This document shows positions 1-8,400 of a stretch of 10,737 nt of DNA, piece by piece. The translations under genes were made by a program, and so were the position numbers. Positions within the stretch are counted from its first letter, which is position 1; every line of letters starts with the position of its first letter. The stretch lies in contig JAISBQ010000340.1 of assembly GCA_031266115.1 (NCBI GenBank), forward strand, positions 1 to 10,737. Reading direction: 5' to 3'. A model generated the notes under the pieces. It searched no databases, had not been told where the DNA came from, and saw only the letters and a program-made list of their open reading frames with translations. This DNA comes from Bifidobacteriaceae bacterium. GTDB lineage: Bacteria; Actinomycetota; Actinomycetes; Actinomycetales; WQXJ01.

Positions 1-709
1 CGGTCGCCACGAGTGGCGCCACCACGGCGACGTAGGCCCAGCGTGTGCCGTTGAGGCTCCCCAGTTGCCAAAATACGATCTGCTCGCGAGCCTGGCGCGA
101 CGCGACGAACGTGCAGAAGGCGATCGCCGCCCCGCACACGGCGTTGACGGCGATTCCGGTCAACACCAACGTCACCACTTCGGTTCGCCCCCCGGATCGG
201 GCAAGGAGGTAGACCGCCAAGGTCGTGACCAACCCGCCGGCAAACGCCGCGACTGCTGGCGACCACGCCCCAACCGCCGCCCACCCGGTCGCGATCACCG
301 CACACGCGGCCACCGCGGCTCCGGCTGAGACCCCGATCACCCCCGGCTCGGCGAGCGGATTGCCAAACACCCCCTGCATCACGGCCCCGGCCGTGGCCAG
401 GCCCGCGCCGACCAGGACCGCCATCACCACACGAGGGAAACGCACGGACCACAGGACGTCGTCGGCGTTGGGATGGGTGGACACTTGGCCCGCCGCGATC
501 CCGATCCGGTGCAGGATCGAACCGACCACCTCGCCCGGGGTCAACGCAAACTGTCCGATCCCCGCGCTGAGCACCAGCATGACCAGCCCCAACGCTCCAA
601 CCACGGCGAAGAACATCACGACACGCGCGCCGTGGGCGCGCGGCCGCGCCGAGGCCGGGGGCTCAGTGGACGCGCGGGCGGGAGGAGCAGGAGGGGCGGC
701 CAGCGTCAT
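1..709 (-). CDS. hmuU: Haem ABC transporter permease, FecCD family (3' end outside window)
   Basis: Membrane channel subunit of a haem/iron ABC importer. It would receive haem from the HmuT lipoprotein and pass it inward using ATP hydrolysed by an HmuV-type ATPase, which is not in the window. The first 236 residues are visible. After a Pro/Ala-rich cytoplasmic tail (1-28) come hydrophobic segments at about 29-51, 94-112, 124-142, 147-170 and 178-203, with another starting near 224. FecCD signatures are clear: VRFPR at 89-93, GAGLATAGAVMQ at 101-112, GNPLAEPGVIGVSAGA at 116-131, and FWQLGSLNG at 213-221. I chose the ATG at 709 because GGGGGA lies 4 nt upstream, although that spacing is short. 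The frame is open further upstream, with in-frame ATGs at 766 and 892 that would add 19 or 61 residues beginning MPPHQ. It lies downstream of hmuT, presumably in the same operon. Family assignment is very secure; the haem substrate is inferred from hmuT. Confidence 0.93.
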   Translation of the reverse strand, partial: MTLAAPPAPPARASTEPPASARPRAHGARVVMFFAVVGALGLVMLVLSAGIGQFALTPGEVVGSILHRIGIAAGQVSTHPNADDVLWSVRFPRVVMAVLVGAGLATAGAVMQGVFGNPLAEPGVIGVSAGAAVAACAVIATGWAAVGAWSPAVAAFAGGLVTTLAVYLLARSGGRTEVVTLVLTGIAVNAVCGAAIAFCTFVASRQAREQIVFWQLGSLNGTRWAYVAVVAPLVAT

Positions 710-713
710 CTGG

Positions 714-719
714 TCCCCC
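714..719 (-). promoter_or_regulatory. Putative ribosome binding site of the permease
   Basis: Minus-strand GGGGGA lies 4 nt before the ATG at 709. It supports that start over the in-frame ATGs at 766 and 892, neither of which has a purine-rich stretch at a suitable distance. The spacing is shorter than usual, so this is a moderate call. Confidence 0.45.
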
Positions 720-740
720 ACCCCCGCGAAGTGGGTGTGG

Positions 741-895
741 GCGTACGCGGGCTGGTGGGGCGGCATCGTCGGGTCAGTCCGGCGCCGCTTCCAAGCCCGC
801 CGCCGCCGACCCGGTCCCGGCATCCGGCGCGGCCAACGCCGCCTACCCCCGCCCACCGTCCACCAGGCGTACGCGGACTGGTGGGGCGGCATCGT
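741..895. repeat. 29-bp direct repeat (741-769 and 867-895) in the hmuT-hmuU spacer
   Basis: Two 29-bp copies match at 28 of 29 positions and are offset by 126 bp. Each starts with the palindrome GCGTACGC on the plus strand and ends in GGCGGCATCGT. The offset is a multiple of three. In the permease frame each copy therefore begins with an ATG and encodes MPPHQ(S/P)AYA, with every codon after the ATG ending in G or C. It may be a duplicated N-terminal peptide of the permease or a duplicated DNA element in the spacer. The rest of the spacer shows nothing recognisable. Confidence 0.85.
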
Positions 896-935
896 GCGCG
901 AATGGCTGGAGCCCGACCCGCGGCCGAGGCGGCGT

Positions 936-2171
936 TCACGGCGTGTCCCCAGAAGGGTCCGGCGCATAGATGGCGCGGGCTAGCGCGTCGAGGACGTCGG
1001 CGGTGATGGGACCGAAGGCGAGGACCTCACGGTCATCCATGTCGACAATCCGGCGCCGCTGCCCAGCTGGGGTCTGGGCAACCGCTGGCAGGCGTTCCAG
1101 CAGCCCATCCACCCCGCCCACGGACGCCAGACCCTCGGTCATCATGAGCAGGAGGTCGGGTTCGGCGGCGACGAGGCCCTCGTCAGTGACGGGCCGCATC
1201 CCCTCCCAGCCGATCTCGCTGGCAACATCGACGCCGCCCAGCGCTGCGATCAGCGAATCTGCGCCGCTGTTCTTCCCGAACATGTAGTACACGCCGGCTT
1301 GGCCGCGAACGTAGAGGAAGACGATCCGCAGCTTGAGGTCGGGCTCGGTGGGGGCAAGGGAGGCGATGGCGGTGGTGGTCGCGGCGACCTCGTCGGCGGT
1401 CCGCTGCGCGAGTACCTGCCCCTCGGCGGGTACTCCGAGCGCGTCGGCTACCTGCTGGATCAAGGTGGCCGCCGATTCGATATCCCGGTGCGCATCGACC
1501 ACCACCACGGGGATGCCGGCGTCGCGCATCTGCAAGATCGCGTCCCACGGCCCCAGCGATGTGTCCGTGACAATCACGCTGGGCGCCAGTTCAAGGATCG
1601 CCTCGGCGCTCAGCTCATGCCCGTTCTCGGTCACGAGCGGCAGGTCGGCGATCTCGGCGAACGCGCTGGACGTGTCTCGACCGACCACGCGGGCTCCCAG
1701 CCCCAGCTCGAACACGATCCGCGACGTGGACCCGTATAGGTCAAGGGCGAGAATGCGGGAGGCGTCGTGCACTGTCACTTCGGTGCCCTGGGAGTCGGTG
1801 ACGGTGGTCGGAAGCACTGGTGTCGGGTCGGTAGCAACGGGGACGATGCCGGCGCTAGCCATCACCGCCGTGGTTGGACCTTCGTAGGTCTTGGGTGCCA
1901 CGAGGGGGTCAAGGTCGGTCAGAGCGGCGCGGGCCAGCGCTGGGGCCTGACCGGCATCGGCGACAAGGTCCGCACCGGGCGTGGCGCAGCCAGACACGAG
2001 GGCGACGGCGATGGCGAGGGCGAGGATAGTGATGCGGGTGAAGGTGAGAGTGCGGGCACGGGCGAGAGGGCCGGCAGAGCGGACGGGGACGAGAGCCCAG
2101 GCACTGGTGCGGATACAGATGGCGGAGGTGATAGCCGCGCGGCGCCGAGTACCTCGAGAACCCACGCCCAT
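936..2171 (-). CDS. hmuT: Haem-binding lipoprotein HmuT, ABC transporter substrate-binding protein
   Basis: Extracytoplasmic haem receptor of the HmuTUV importer, expected to be lipid-anchored to the outer face of the membrane. With the ATG at 2171 it has 411 residues. There is a long Arg-rich n-region (1-46), a hydrophobic core (about 47-58) and a lipobox LVSGC with the acylated Cys at 62. A low-complexity linker follows to about 120, then a bilobal periplasmic-binding fold starting near VTDSQGTEVTV. Features typical of the HmuT group are the GHELSAEAILELAP segment with His185, RGQAGVYYMFG with Tyr295, and a SVGGVDGLL...AQTPAG block near 350-370. His185 and Tyr295 sit where the axial haem ligands (His and Tyr) of corynebacterial HmuT are found; this alignment is from memory. 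The start was chosen because GAGGGAGGG lies 8 nt upstream of this ATG. A GTG at 2207 would add 12 residues and lacks such a site. No later in-frame start precedes the lipobox. An iron box upstream indicates repression by a DtxR/IdeR regulator when iron is plentiful. Confidence 0.93.
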   Translation of the reverse strand: MGVGSRGTRRRAAITSAICIRTSAWALVPVRSAGPLARARTLTFTRITILALAIAVALVSGCATPGADLVADAGQAPALARAALTDLDPLVAPKTYEGPTTAVMASAGIVPVATDPTPVLPTTVTDSQGTEVTVHDASRILALDLYGSTSRIVFELGLGARVVGRDTSSAFAEIADLPLVTENGHELSAEAILELAPSVIVTDTSLGPWDAILQMRDAGIPVVVVDAHRDIESAATLIQQVADALGVPAEGQVLAQRTADEVAATTTAIASLAPTEPDLKLRIVFLYVRGQAGVYYMFGKNSGADSLIAALGGVDVASEIGWEGMRPVTDEGLVAAEPDLLLMMTEGLASVGGVDGLLERLPAVAQTPAGQRRRIVDMDDREVLAFGPITADVLDALARAIYAPDPSGDTP

Positions 2172-2179
2172 CGCTGAAG

Positions 2180-2188
2180 CCCTCCCTC
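2180..2188 (-). promoter_or_regulatory. Ribosome binding site of hmuT
   Basis: Minus-strand GAGGGAGGG ends 8 nt before the ATG at 2171. It is a strong Shine-Dalgarno match and decides the start codon against the upstream GTG at 2207. Confidence 0.8.
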
Positions 2189-2226
2189 GGTTGGACGGTG
2201 GCCTCACACGCGGCCCCCGATTCGAC

Positions 2227-2245
2227 TTAGCTTAGCCTAACCTAA
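2227..2245. promoter_or_regulatory. DtxR/IdeR iron box upstream of hmuT
   Basis: The plus strand reads TTAGCTTAGCCTAACCTAA. The published DtxR/IdeR consensus is TTAGGTTAGSCTAACCTAA, so 18 of 19 positions match; only position 5 differs (C for G). The site is an imperfect palindrome centred on 2236. It lies 55 nt before the hmuT start codon, where a bound repressor would block the promoter. In the known family, Fe(II)-loaded DtxR or IdeR binds such sites and represses iron and haem uptake genes. I do not see unambiguous -35 and -10 hexamers, but AT-rich promoter elements probably overlap the box, since the surrounding DNA is otherwise GC-rich. Confidence 0.92.
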
Positions 2246-2315
2246 CCCTCGGTCCGACCAGAGCGAGCGACTTGGAGGCGCTGCCAGGGTGGCGGGGTCT
2301 ATGCGCCGCCGATTT

Positions 2316-2382
2316 GCCGCCGAGTTTCAGGTTTGAGGGGCCAAGAGGGCCGTTTCAGCCCTCGAACCTGAAACTCGGCGGC
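2316..2382 (-). terminator. Long inverted repeat, probable terminator of the giant repeat gene
   Basis: The arms 2316-2339 and 2359-2382 are each 24 nt. They pair at 23 Watson-Crick positions plus one that is a G-T wobble on one strand, around a 19-nt loop. An alternative smaller hairpin, GAGGGC (2345-2350) with GCCCTC (2358-2363), would compete for part of the right arm. The structure begins 43 nt after the stop codon of the giant gene and before the iron box of hmuT, which fits a terminator separating two transcription units. There is no T-run after it, as is common for actinobacterial hairpin terminators. The stem is unusually long, so it could also be a dispersed palindromic repeat. Confidence 0.6.
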
Positions 2383-2425
2383 TGGCGCCGGGCGGGCCGG
2401 GCGGCGGGCGGGTGAGTCGGAGGGG

Positions 2426-5400
2426 CTACTTGACGGTGATGGGCTTGGTCTTGACGGCCTTGCCGGCGGCCTTGATGGTGATGGTCGCCTTGCCTTTCTT
2501 CAGCGCTGTGATCTTGCCGGACTTGTCGACCCGCAGGACCGACGATGACGATGACGCGAAGGACACGCCAGCGCCGGTGGCGTCTTTCGGCGCCAGGCCA
2601 ACGGTGAGTTTGGCGGACTTGCCGATCTTGAGCGTGTTCTTGCCAGGCATTCCCTTCACCGTCAGCTTGGTGAGTTTCTTAGCCTTGGGGACCACCGTGA
2701 CCTTGACCGCCAGTGTCTTACCATTGCGGGCCTTGACCGTGATCGTCGCGGTTGCGTTCTTCTTGGTCTTGGCCGCCTTGATCACGCCCTTGGCGTCCAC
2801 CGCCGCGACCTTCGTGTTGGAACTGGCGAAGGTCAGGTTCGCTGTGGTGGTGGTGGTCGGATCGGTGGCGTCATCGATCGCGACAGGCAGGGTCAGCTTC
2901 TTGCCGGACTGAATGAACAGCTTCGTCACCGGCGTGCGGATGGCTCCCACCGCGCGCACAGCTTCCATGGTGGCGGTGGCCTGTGTCCCCGAGCCATCGG
3001 TGGCGGTGGCCTGGACAGTGACATCACCCTCCGCACCGGCGAACGTCACGGTGCCGGACCCATCGACGCTGGCCGGTCCCGAGGTCACGGCCCACGTCAC
3101 ACCGGGGATGGTGGCATCGGGTGGACTCACCTGCGCATTCAGAGTCACGGTGGACGTGCCTCTTCCGGGCAACGACACCTGAGAAGGTGCTCCCGCGATG
3201 ACGATCGCGGCAACCACGCGGGACGGGACCTCGTCGGGCGCCGGGTTGTCTTGTCCCGGTTCAGGCGTGTTGCCACCCGGGTCCCCGGTCCTCCCCGGAT
3301 CCCCACCTCCGGGTCGGTCCGTTGGCCGATTCGTGGGGTTGCCCGTAGGTCCGTCCGTCGGGCGGTCAGTCGGTCCCCCGGTTGGTCCGTCCGTAGGCCC
3401 AACAGTCGGTCCGTCCGTAGGCCCAACAGTCGGCCCAACAGTCGGCCCATCCGTCGGCTCAACAGTGGGTCCGTCTGTCGGCCCATCCGTCGGCTCAACA
3501 GTCGGCCGGTCAGTCGGCGTCCACGCGGCATACACCGTCAGCGCCCTGGTCACGCGAGTGGAGGCGAAGGCGAAGGGAACGCTCAGCGCCGCGTCGGCGT
3601 ACCACCCGGTAAAGGTCTGCCCGCTGACCACCGGATCGGCAGGCTGCGCGACCTTTCCGTTGAGATCGACCAGAACCGTCGTATCGCCCGCGCCGGGGCC
3701 GACCCCCACCTGGAACGTGACAGGGATCTGGGCCGCAAGCCCCCAGCGAGCACACACCGTGACGGATTCCACTACCCGTGTGGTCATGAAATCGACGGCT
3801 GGCGCATCAGGGCCCGTGGGACACGTTGTCCACGCGTCGAACGCCGCCCCCAGGCCGACCAACGCAGGCAACTCGACCGTCCCGTTGTACGGGACTTCCA
3901 GGCCACCACCCGCCGGCATCCCCGAGATCACGGTCCGGTCCCCCGAATCGAGGCTCACGGTGACCGACTCCCGCTCCACCCACGCGGCGTAGATGGTCAG
4001 CGAGTCCCCGGCCGGTTCAATCCGGTAGCTATCCAGATCGACGATGACGCTCCCGCCCGCCGTGGCCGACCACCCGGCAAACTCCTGCCCGACCGCCACT
4101 GGCGTCCCCAAGTCAGCGACATCGAGCACCCCCGACAGTGGCACCCGCTGGGCGTCCGGCAACCCCAGAACCCCGGCCGGTCCACCGGCGGCAAACGTCA
4201 CCTCGATCTCCACGGGATCCTCGCCCCACGTCGCGGTCAGCGTCGTGGGCGCAGTCAGCCGTGTCTCGCCGGGCACCACGGGCCCGGCGCCGTCCGACCA
4301 GCCCGCGAACCGGTGCCCAATCACCCTCGGCGCGACCAGGCCGGCGGGCAGGACCGCCCCGTAAGCCACCTCGATGGTGTCGGGCACGCTGGTGCCCGGC
4401 GCAAGGTCGGCCGGCTCCTCGCCGATTGTCCCCGCGACGAACGTCACCGAGATGGGCGCTGCGACCTCCCACCCGGCGTGCACCGTGGTGTCCTGAAGGG
4501 CTGGGGAGGCTCCGACATCGTCGGCAAAGGCGAAAAGCTGCTCGCCGCGGGCGTCCGCATACCAGCCGGTGAACCGGTACCCCTCCACGGTGGGTTCGCC
4601 CACCGGGCGGGTCACCAGGGTTCCATAGGGGATGTCGAGGGGCGCTGGGACGGTGCCCGGCGCCGCCTCGGCTCCCTCGGGCACGGCCGGGTCGAAGGTG
4701 ATGCGCGGATTGGGCATGGCCGTCCACCGGGCATGGAGGGTCATGCCGCCTGGGGTGGTGGCTCGCAGGGTGGTCGGGTCCTGAACGGGGCCATCGGGCT
4801 CCAGGGCCCATCCGTCGAATCGGTAGCCCTGGGTGACGGGCGCCGCCGAGGCGGCGATGGTCAGCGTCTCGTTGAGGAGCACCTCGGCCGCCTCAGGCAT
4901 GCCCTGGGCAAAGTGGCCCGAAGGATCGAACGTCACCGGAACAGTGGTCACGGTCTCGGCCCACTGCGCCGTGAGCGTGGAATCGGCGGTCAGCCGTGTC
5001 TCACCCGGGGTGACCGGCAGCGCGCCGGAGGCCCAGCCCGCGAACAGGTGTCCGATGGCGGCCGGTTCGCCGATGTCGCCAGGGAGCGTGGCGTTGTAGG
5101 CAAGGGAAGCGATGGCGCCCGGAAGTGTCCCCGGCACGAGTTGAACGGGCCCGCTTGCCACGGTGCCGGCATCGAAGGCGACCGACAGTCTGCCTCGTGC
5201 CGTCCAGCTGGCGAAGATGTTGACGCTGGCGGTATAGCGCAGGGCTCCGCCAGTTCCGGCGAACACGAAGGCGCTTCCGCCGCTGGCACCGGCCGGCGTC
5301 GCATACCATCCGGCAAACTCGTAGCCCTCGAGACCTGGGGTCACACCGACGGGTTCGGGGATCGTCGCGTTGTAGGGCACGGTGGTCGTGGCGGGCATCG

Positions 5401-8400
5401 TGTCCGGGATGACGGTCCCGGCGGGGACATTCGCCTGGAACGCGACGGCGATCGGCGCCATGGGGATCCACTGGGCATGCAGGACGGTGGTGGTGGTCAT
5501 CGGCGCAGATTCGAAGGCGTGGGGGATTCCGCCGGAGGCTTCGGTGTACCAGCCGACAAACCGCCAGCCCTCAGCCGCCGGATCGGTCTCCGGGCGCTCA
5601 GCCATATGCCCCGACGCGATCGATTGGGCAGGGGTGCTCGCGCCCTGGAACACGACGGTGGGGCCCGCGTCCCCGGTGGGGTCGGTTCCCGGATCAAAGG
5701 TCACATCGTAATGGGGCAGGGTGGTCCACGCCGCATACAGGATGATCGTCGCGTCGGACCGAATCGGCTGGCTGAAATCGAACGGATCGTCACTCGGCCC
5801 GGGGCTCTGGCTGCTGTACCAGCCGTCGAACTGCATCGCGGTAGCGCTGTCGACCGGTACCACGGTGGGCTCGGCGATGGTCGTGTTGTAGACCACGGCG
5901 CCAGAGCCGGCGGGCAGGGATCCGGGCATCGCAGATACCCCGTTCGCGTCGAATTGCACGGCGACGGGCGTCTTGACCGTCCAGATGGCGAACACGGTGG
6001 TGTCGGTGAGGATCGCCTGCCCGAAGTCGACGGAGGTCAGTGTCCCAGGTGTGGAACTCCATCCGGCAAACTCGGCCCCAGTCGCCTCAGGTGGAGACGG
6101 CTGGAGTACCACGGTGCCTTGGAGCACGGAGGTCGGGGCGGGGAATGTGCCCGGGACCACCGTCACCCCGACCGGCGCGTTGGGGCTGAACGCGACGGTG
6201 ACCGAATTGACGGTGATCGCGGTCCAGTTCGCATACAGCGTCACCCCATCCGTGCCGAGGCGCGTCATCCCGAAGTAGTACGGGAGCGTCCCGGCGGGGT
6301 CGGTGGACCAGAAGGTGAACCGCCACCCGACCGCGGTTGGGGTCTCGGCCGGGGAGGGGAGCAGCTCGTGGATCTGGGCGTCGGGGATGTCGGCGGGCAT
6401 GGTCGATGCGGTGACACCGGCCCCCGCGGGCAGGTTCGCCATGAACGACACCTCGACCGGCGGGAGGATGTCCCACCGGGCGTGCAGGGTCACGGGGGCG
6501 ACGGACTGCACGCGGTAGGTGGCGAAGTCGACTGGCGGGCCGTCATCGTCGGGGGTGTTGAACCATCCGACGAATTCCCGGCCTACCGCGTGGGGCGTTC
6601 CAGGATCAGCCAGACGCGCGGAATAGGCGACCGCCGTGACCGTGCTCGGCGCGCCTGCGTACGGCTCCACACCGGCCAGATCGAAGGACACGTCCACAGC
6701 CAGCATCTGGATCCACCTGCCGTAAAGGAAAGTGTCGGTCTCCAGCCGGGTCTCGGCGAAGTCGAATTCCGTGACGAGCGCGCTGGTGGTGTACCAGCCT
6801 GCGAACTGGTAGCCGAGCGCTACCGGATCGGACGGACGGGTCGCCGCGGCGTGGTAGCGGACGGTGTCCGGCTCGGGTGTGGTTCCCGGTTCCAGCACAG
6901 TTCCCGCGGGTTTCTTGGCGTTGTACCCCACCTGGAGATCGTCCATCGCCTCCCATTGCGCGTACAGCACTTCGGTGTCCCCGGTCAGCCGGCTCACTCC
7001 TGGCGTGCTCGCCGACCCGCCGCTGGGAGCGGTGTACCAGCCCATCCACCGGTATCCGGGCGCGATAGGTGTGGGAAGGCTGGCGGGCAGCACCGACTGA
7101 TAGGCCCCCACGTAAGTCTCGGGAATGCTTCCGGCCACGGCCTCGGTATCGCCCGGCACGTTCGCCTCGAACCGCACCGACACGTTGTCGACGGCCGTCC
7201 ACTGGGCCTCGAGGGTGAGGTTCCCCGTCAGCCGCGTGCCCGCGAAATCGAACGGCTCGCCATCCGCGTACCAGGCGTCAAAGACGTGTCCGATGGCGAT
7301 CGGCACCTGGGCTGGTGGCGTCACCGTCCCGTGGTAGGGCACCTGGGAGATGACCCCGGGGAGGGTGCCGTCCACGGCGGCCGCCTCGCCGGCCGTGAAC
7401 GTGACGCTCACGGGTGCTTCGACGTTCCATGCGGCGTAGAGCGCCACGCCGGCTCGGATTCTGGTCTCGCCGGGCACGTACGGCGAGCCGTTTGCGTCGG
7501 CGTTGTCGTACCAGCCGGCGAAGGACCGGCCCAGAACCAGCGGCTCGCGCAGACTCGCGGGCAGGAGGTCGTTGTATGGGTGGGTGAGGATGGGGGCGGG
7601 CATGGTGCCGTCCACCACGCCGCCGTCGATGTTCGCCACGAACACCACCGGGAAGGCCGGCTCGCTCTTCCATCGCGCGTGCAGGGTCGCCGCGGTGAGC
7701 AGCCGGGTCACACCGGGCTCGAGTCGGGCTCCGCCGACGGATGCGGTGTACCAACCTTGGAAGGAGTAGCCGACAGCGATGGGCGAGGAGATCTCGGCTG
7801 GGAGTTCCTGGTTGTACGCGAAGGAGGACCAGCCCGCGGGGCATGTCCCCGGAACCACGTCGCGCGACGATGTCGCTTCACAGTCGATCCCAACTTCGAA
7901 GTCCGGGACCTCTTCCCACTGTGCGTGGACGGTGAGCCCCACGCCGTCGGCGCTGGTGAATACCAGCGTTGTTCCCGGGATGTACTCGATCCCGCCGATG
8001 GCGGCGGAATACCATCCGGTGAACCGGTATCCCACCACGATCGGGGTTGGGATGCCCGTGACGAGCGGGGCGTTGAGCACCTGGTTCGCGACGGGCGTGG
8101 GCACGGTTCCAGGGACTGCGCTGAGCCCGACCGGCTCGTTCGCGTCGAAGGTCACCTCGACGGGGTCAGCAGGTCTCCACTCCGGCGCCAACGTCACGTT
8201 GGCGTAGACGCGGGTGGACCCGGGCGCGTAAACGCTGGCGGGGTTGGCGGAATCGTGCCAACCGGTGAACCGGTAACCCTCCGCGGCCGGGGTTGCCAGG
8301 TCGGCGGGGAGGACCGCCGAATAGGCCAGGGTGGGGATGGGTGTGGGCATGGTGCCCGGCACCAACGGGTGGTCCTGGTCTGGGGCGGTGGGGGTGAAGG

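Noticed and set aside
706..939. Minus-strand frame of 77 codons overlapping the stop of hmuT (GTGA) and the start of hmuU (ATGA).
   Set aside because: The overlaps look like translational coupling, but the product is Arg/Gly/Pro-rich with no recognisable family and poor codon use across the repeats. The permease frame shows better third-position GC in the same stretch. I treat it as a shadow.
936..2207. Longer hmuT start at the GTG at 2207.
   Set aside because: The strong GAGGGAGGG site is placed for the ATG at 2171, not for this GTG.
2426..2700. Possible LPXTG sorting signal or membrane anchor at the C terminus of the giant protein.
   Set aside because: The chain ends directly in the last Ig-like domain; I see no LPXTG-like motif, hydrophobic helix or terminal Arg cluster after it.
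3314..3517. CRISPR-like array in the short regular repeats.
   Set aside because: Units are 12 bp without spacers, keep the reading frame and encode Pro/Thr tetrapeptides.
3198..3992. Plus-strand frame encoding GPSVGPTVGPSVG-type repeats.
   Set aside because: This is the complement of the Pro/Thr minisatellite read in another frame; the regularity comes from the DNA repeat, not from a gene.
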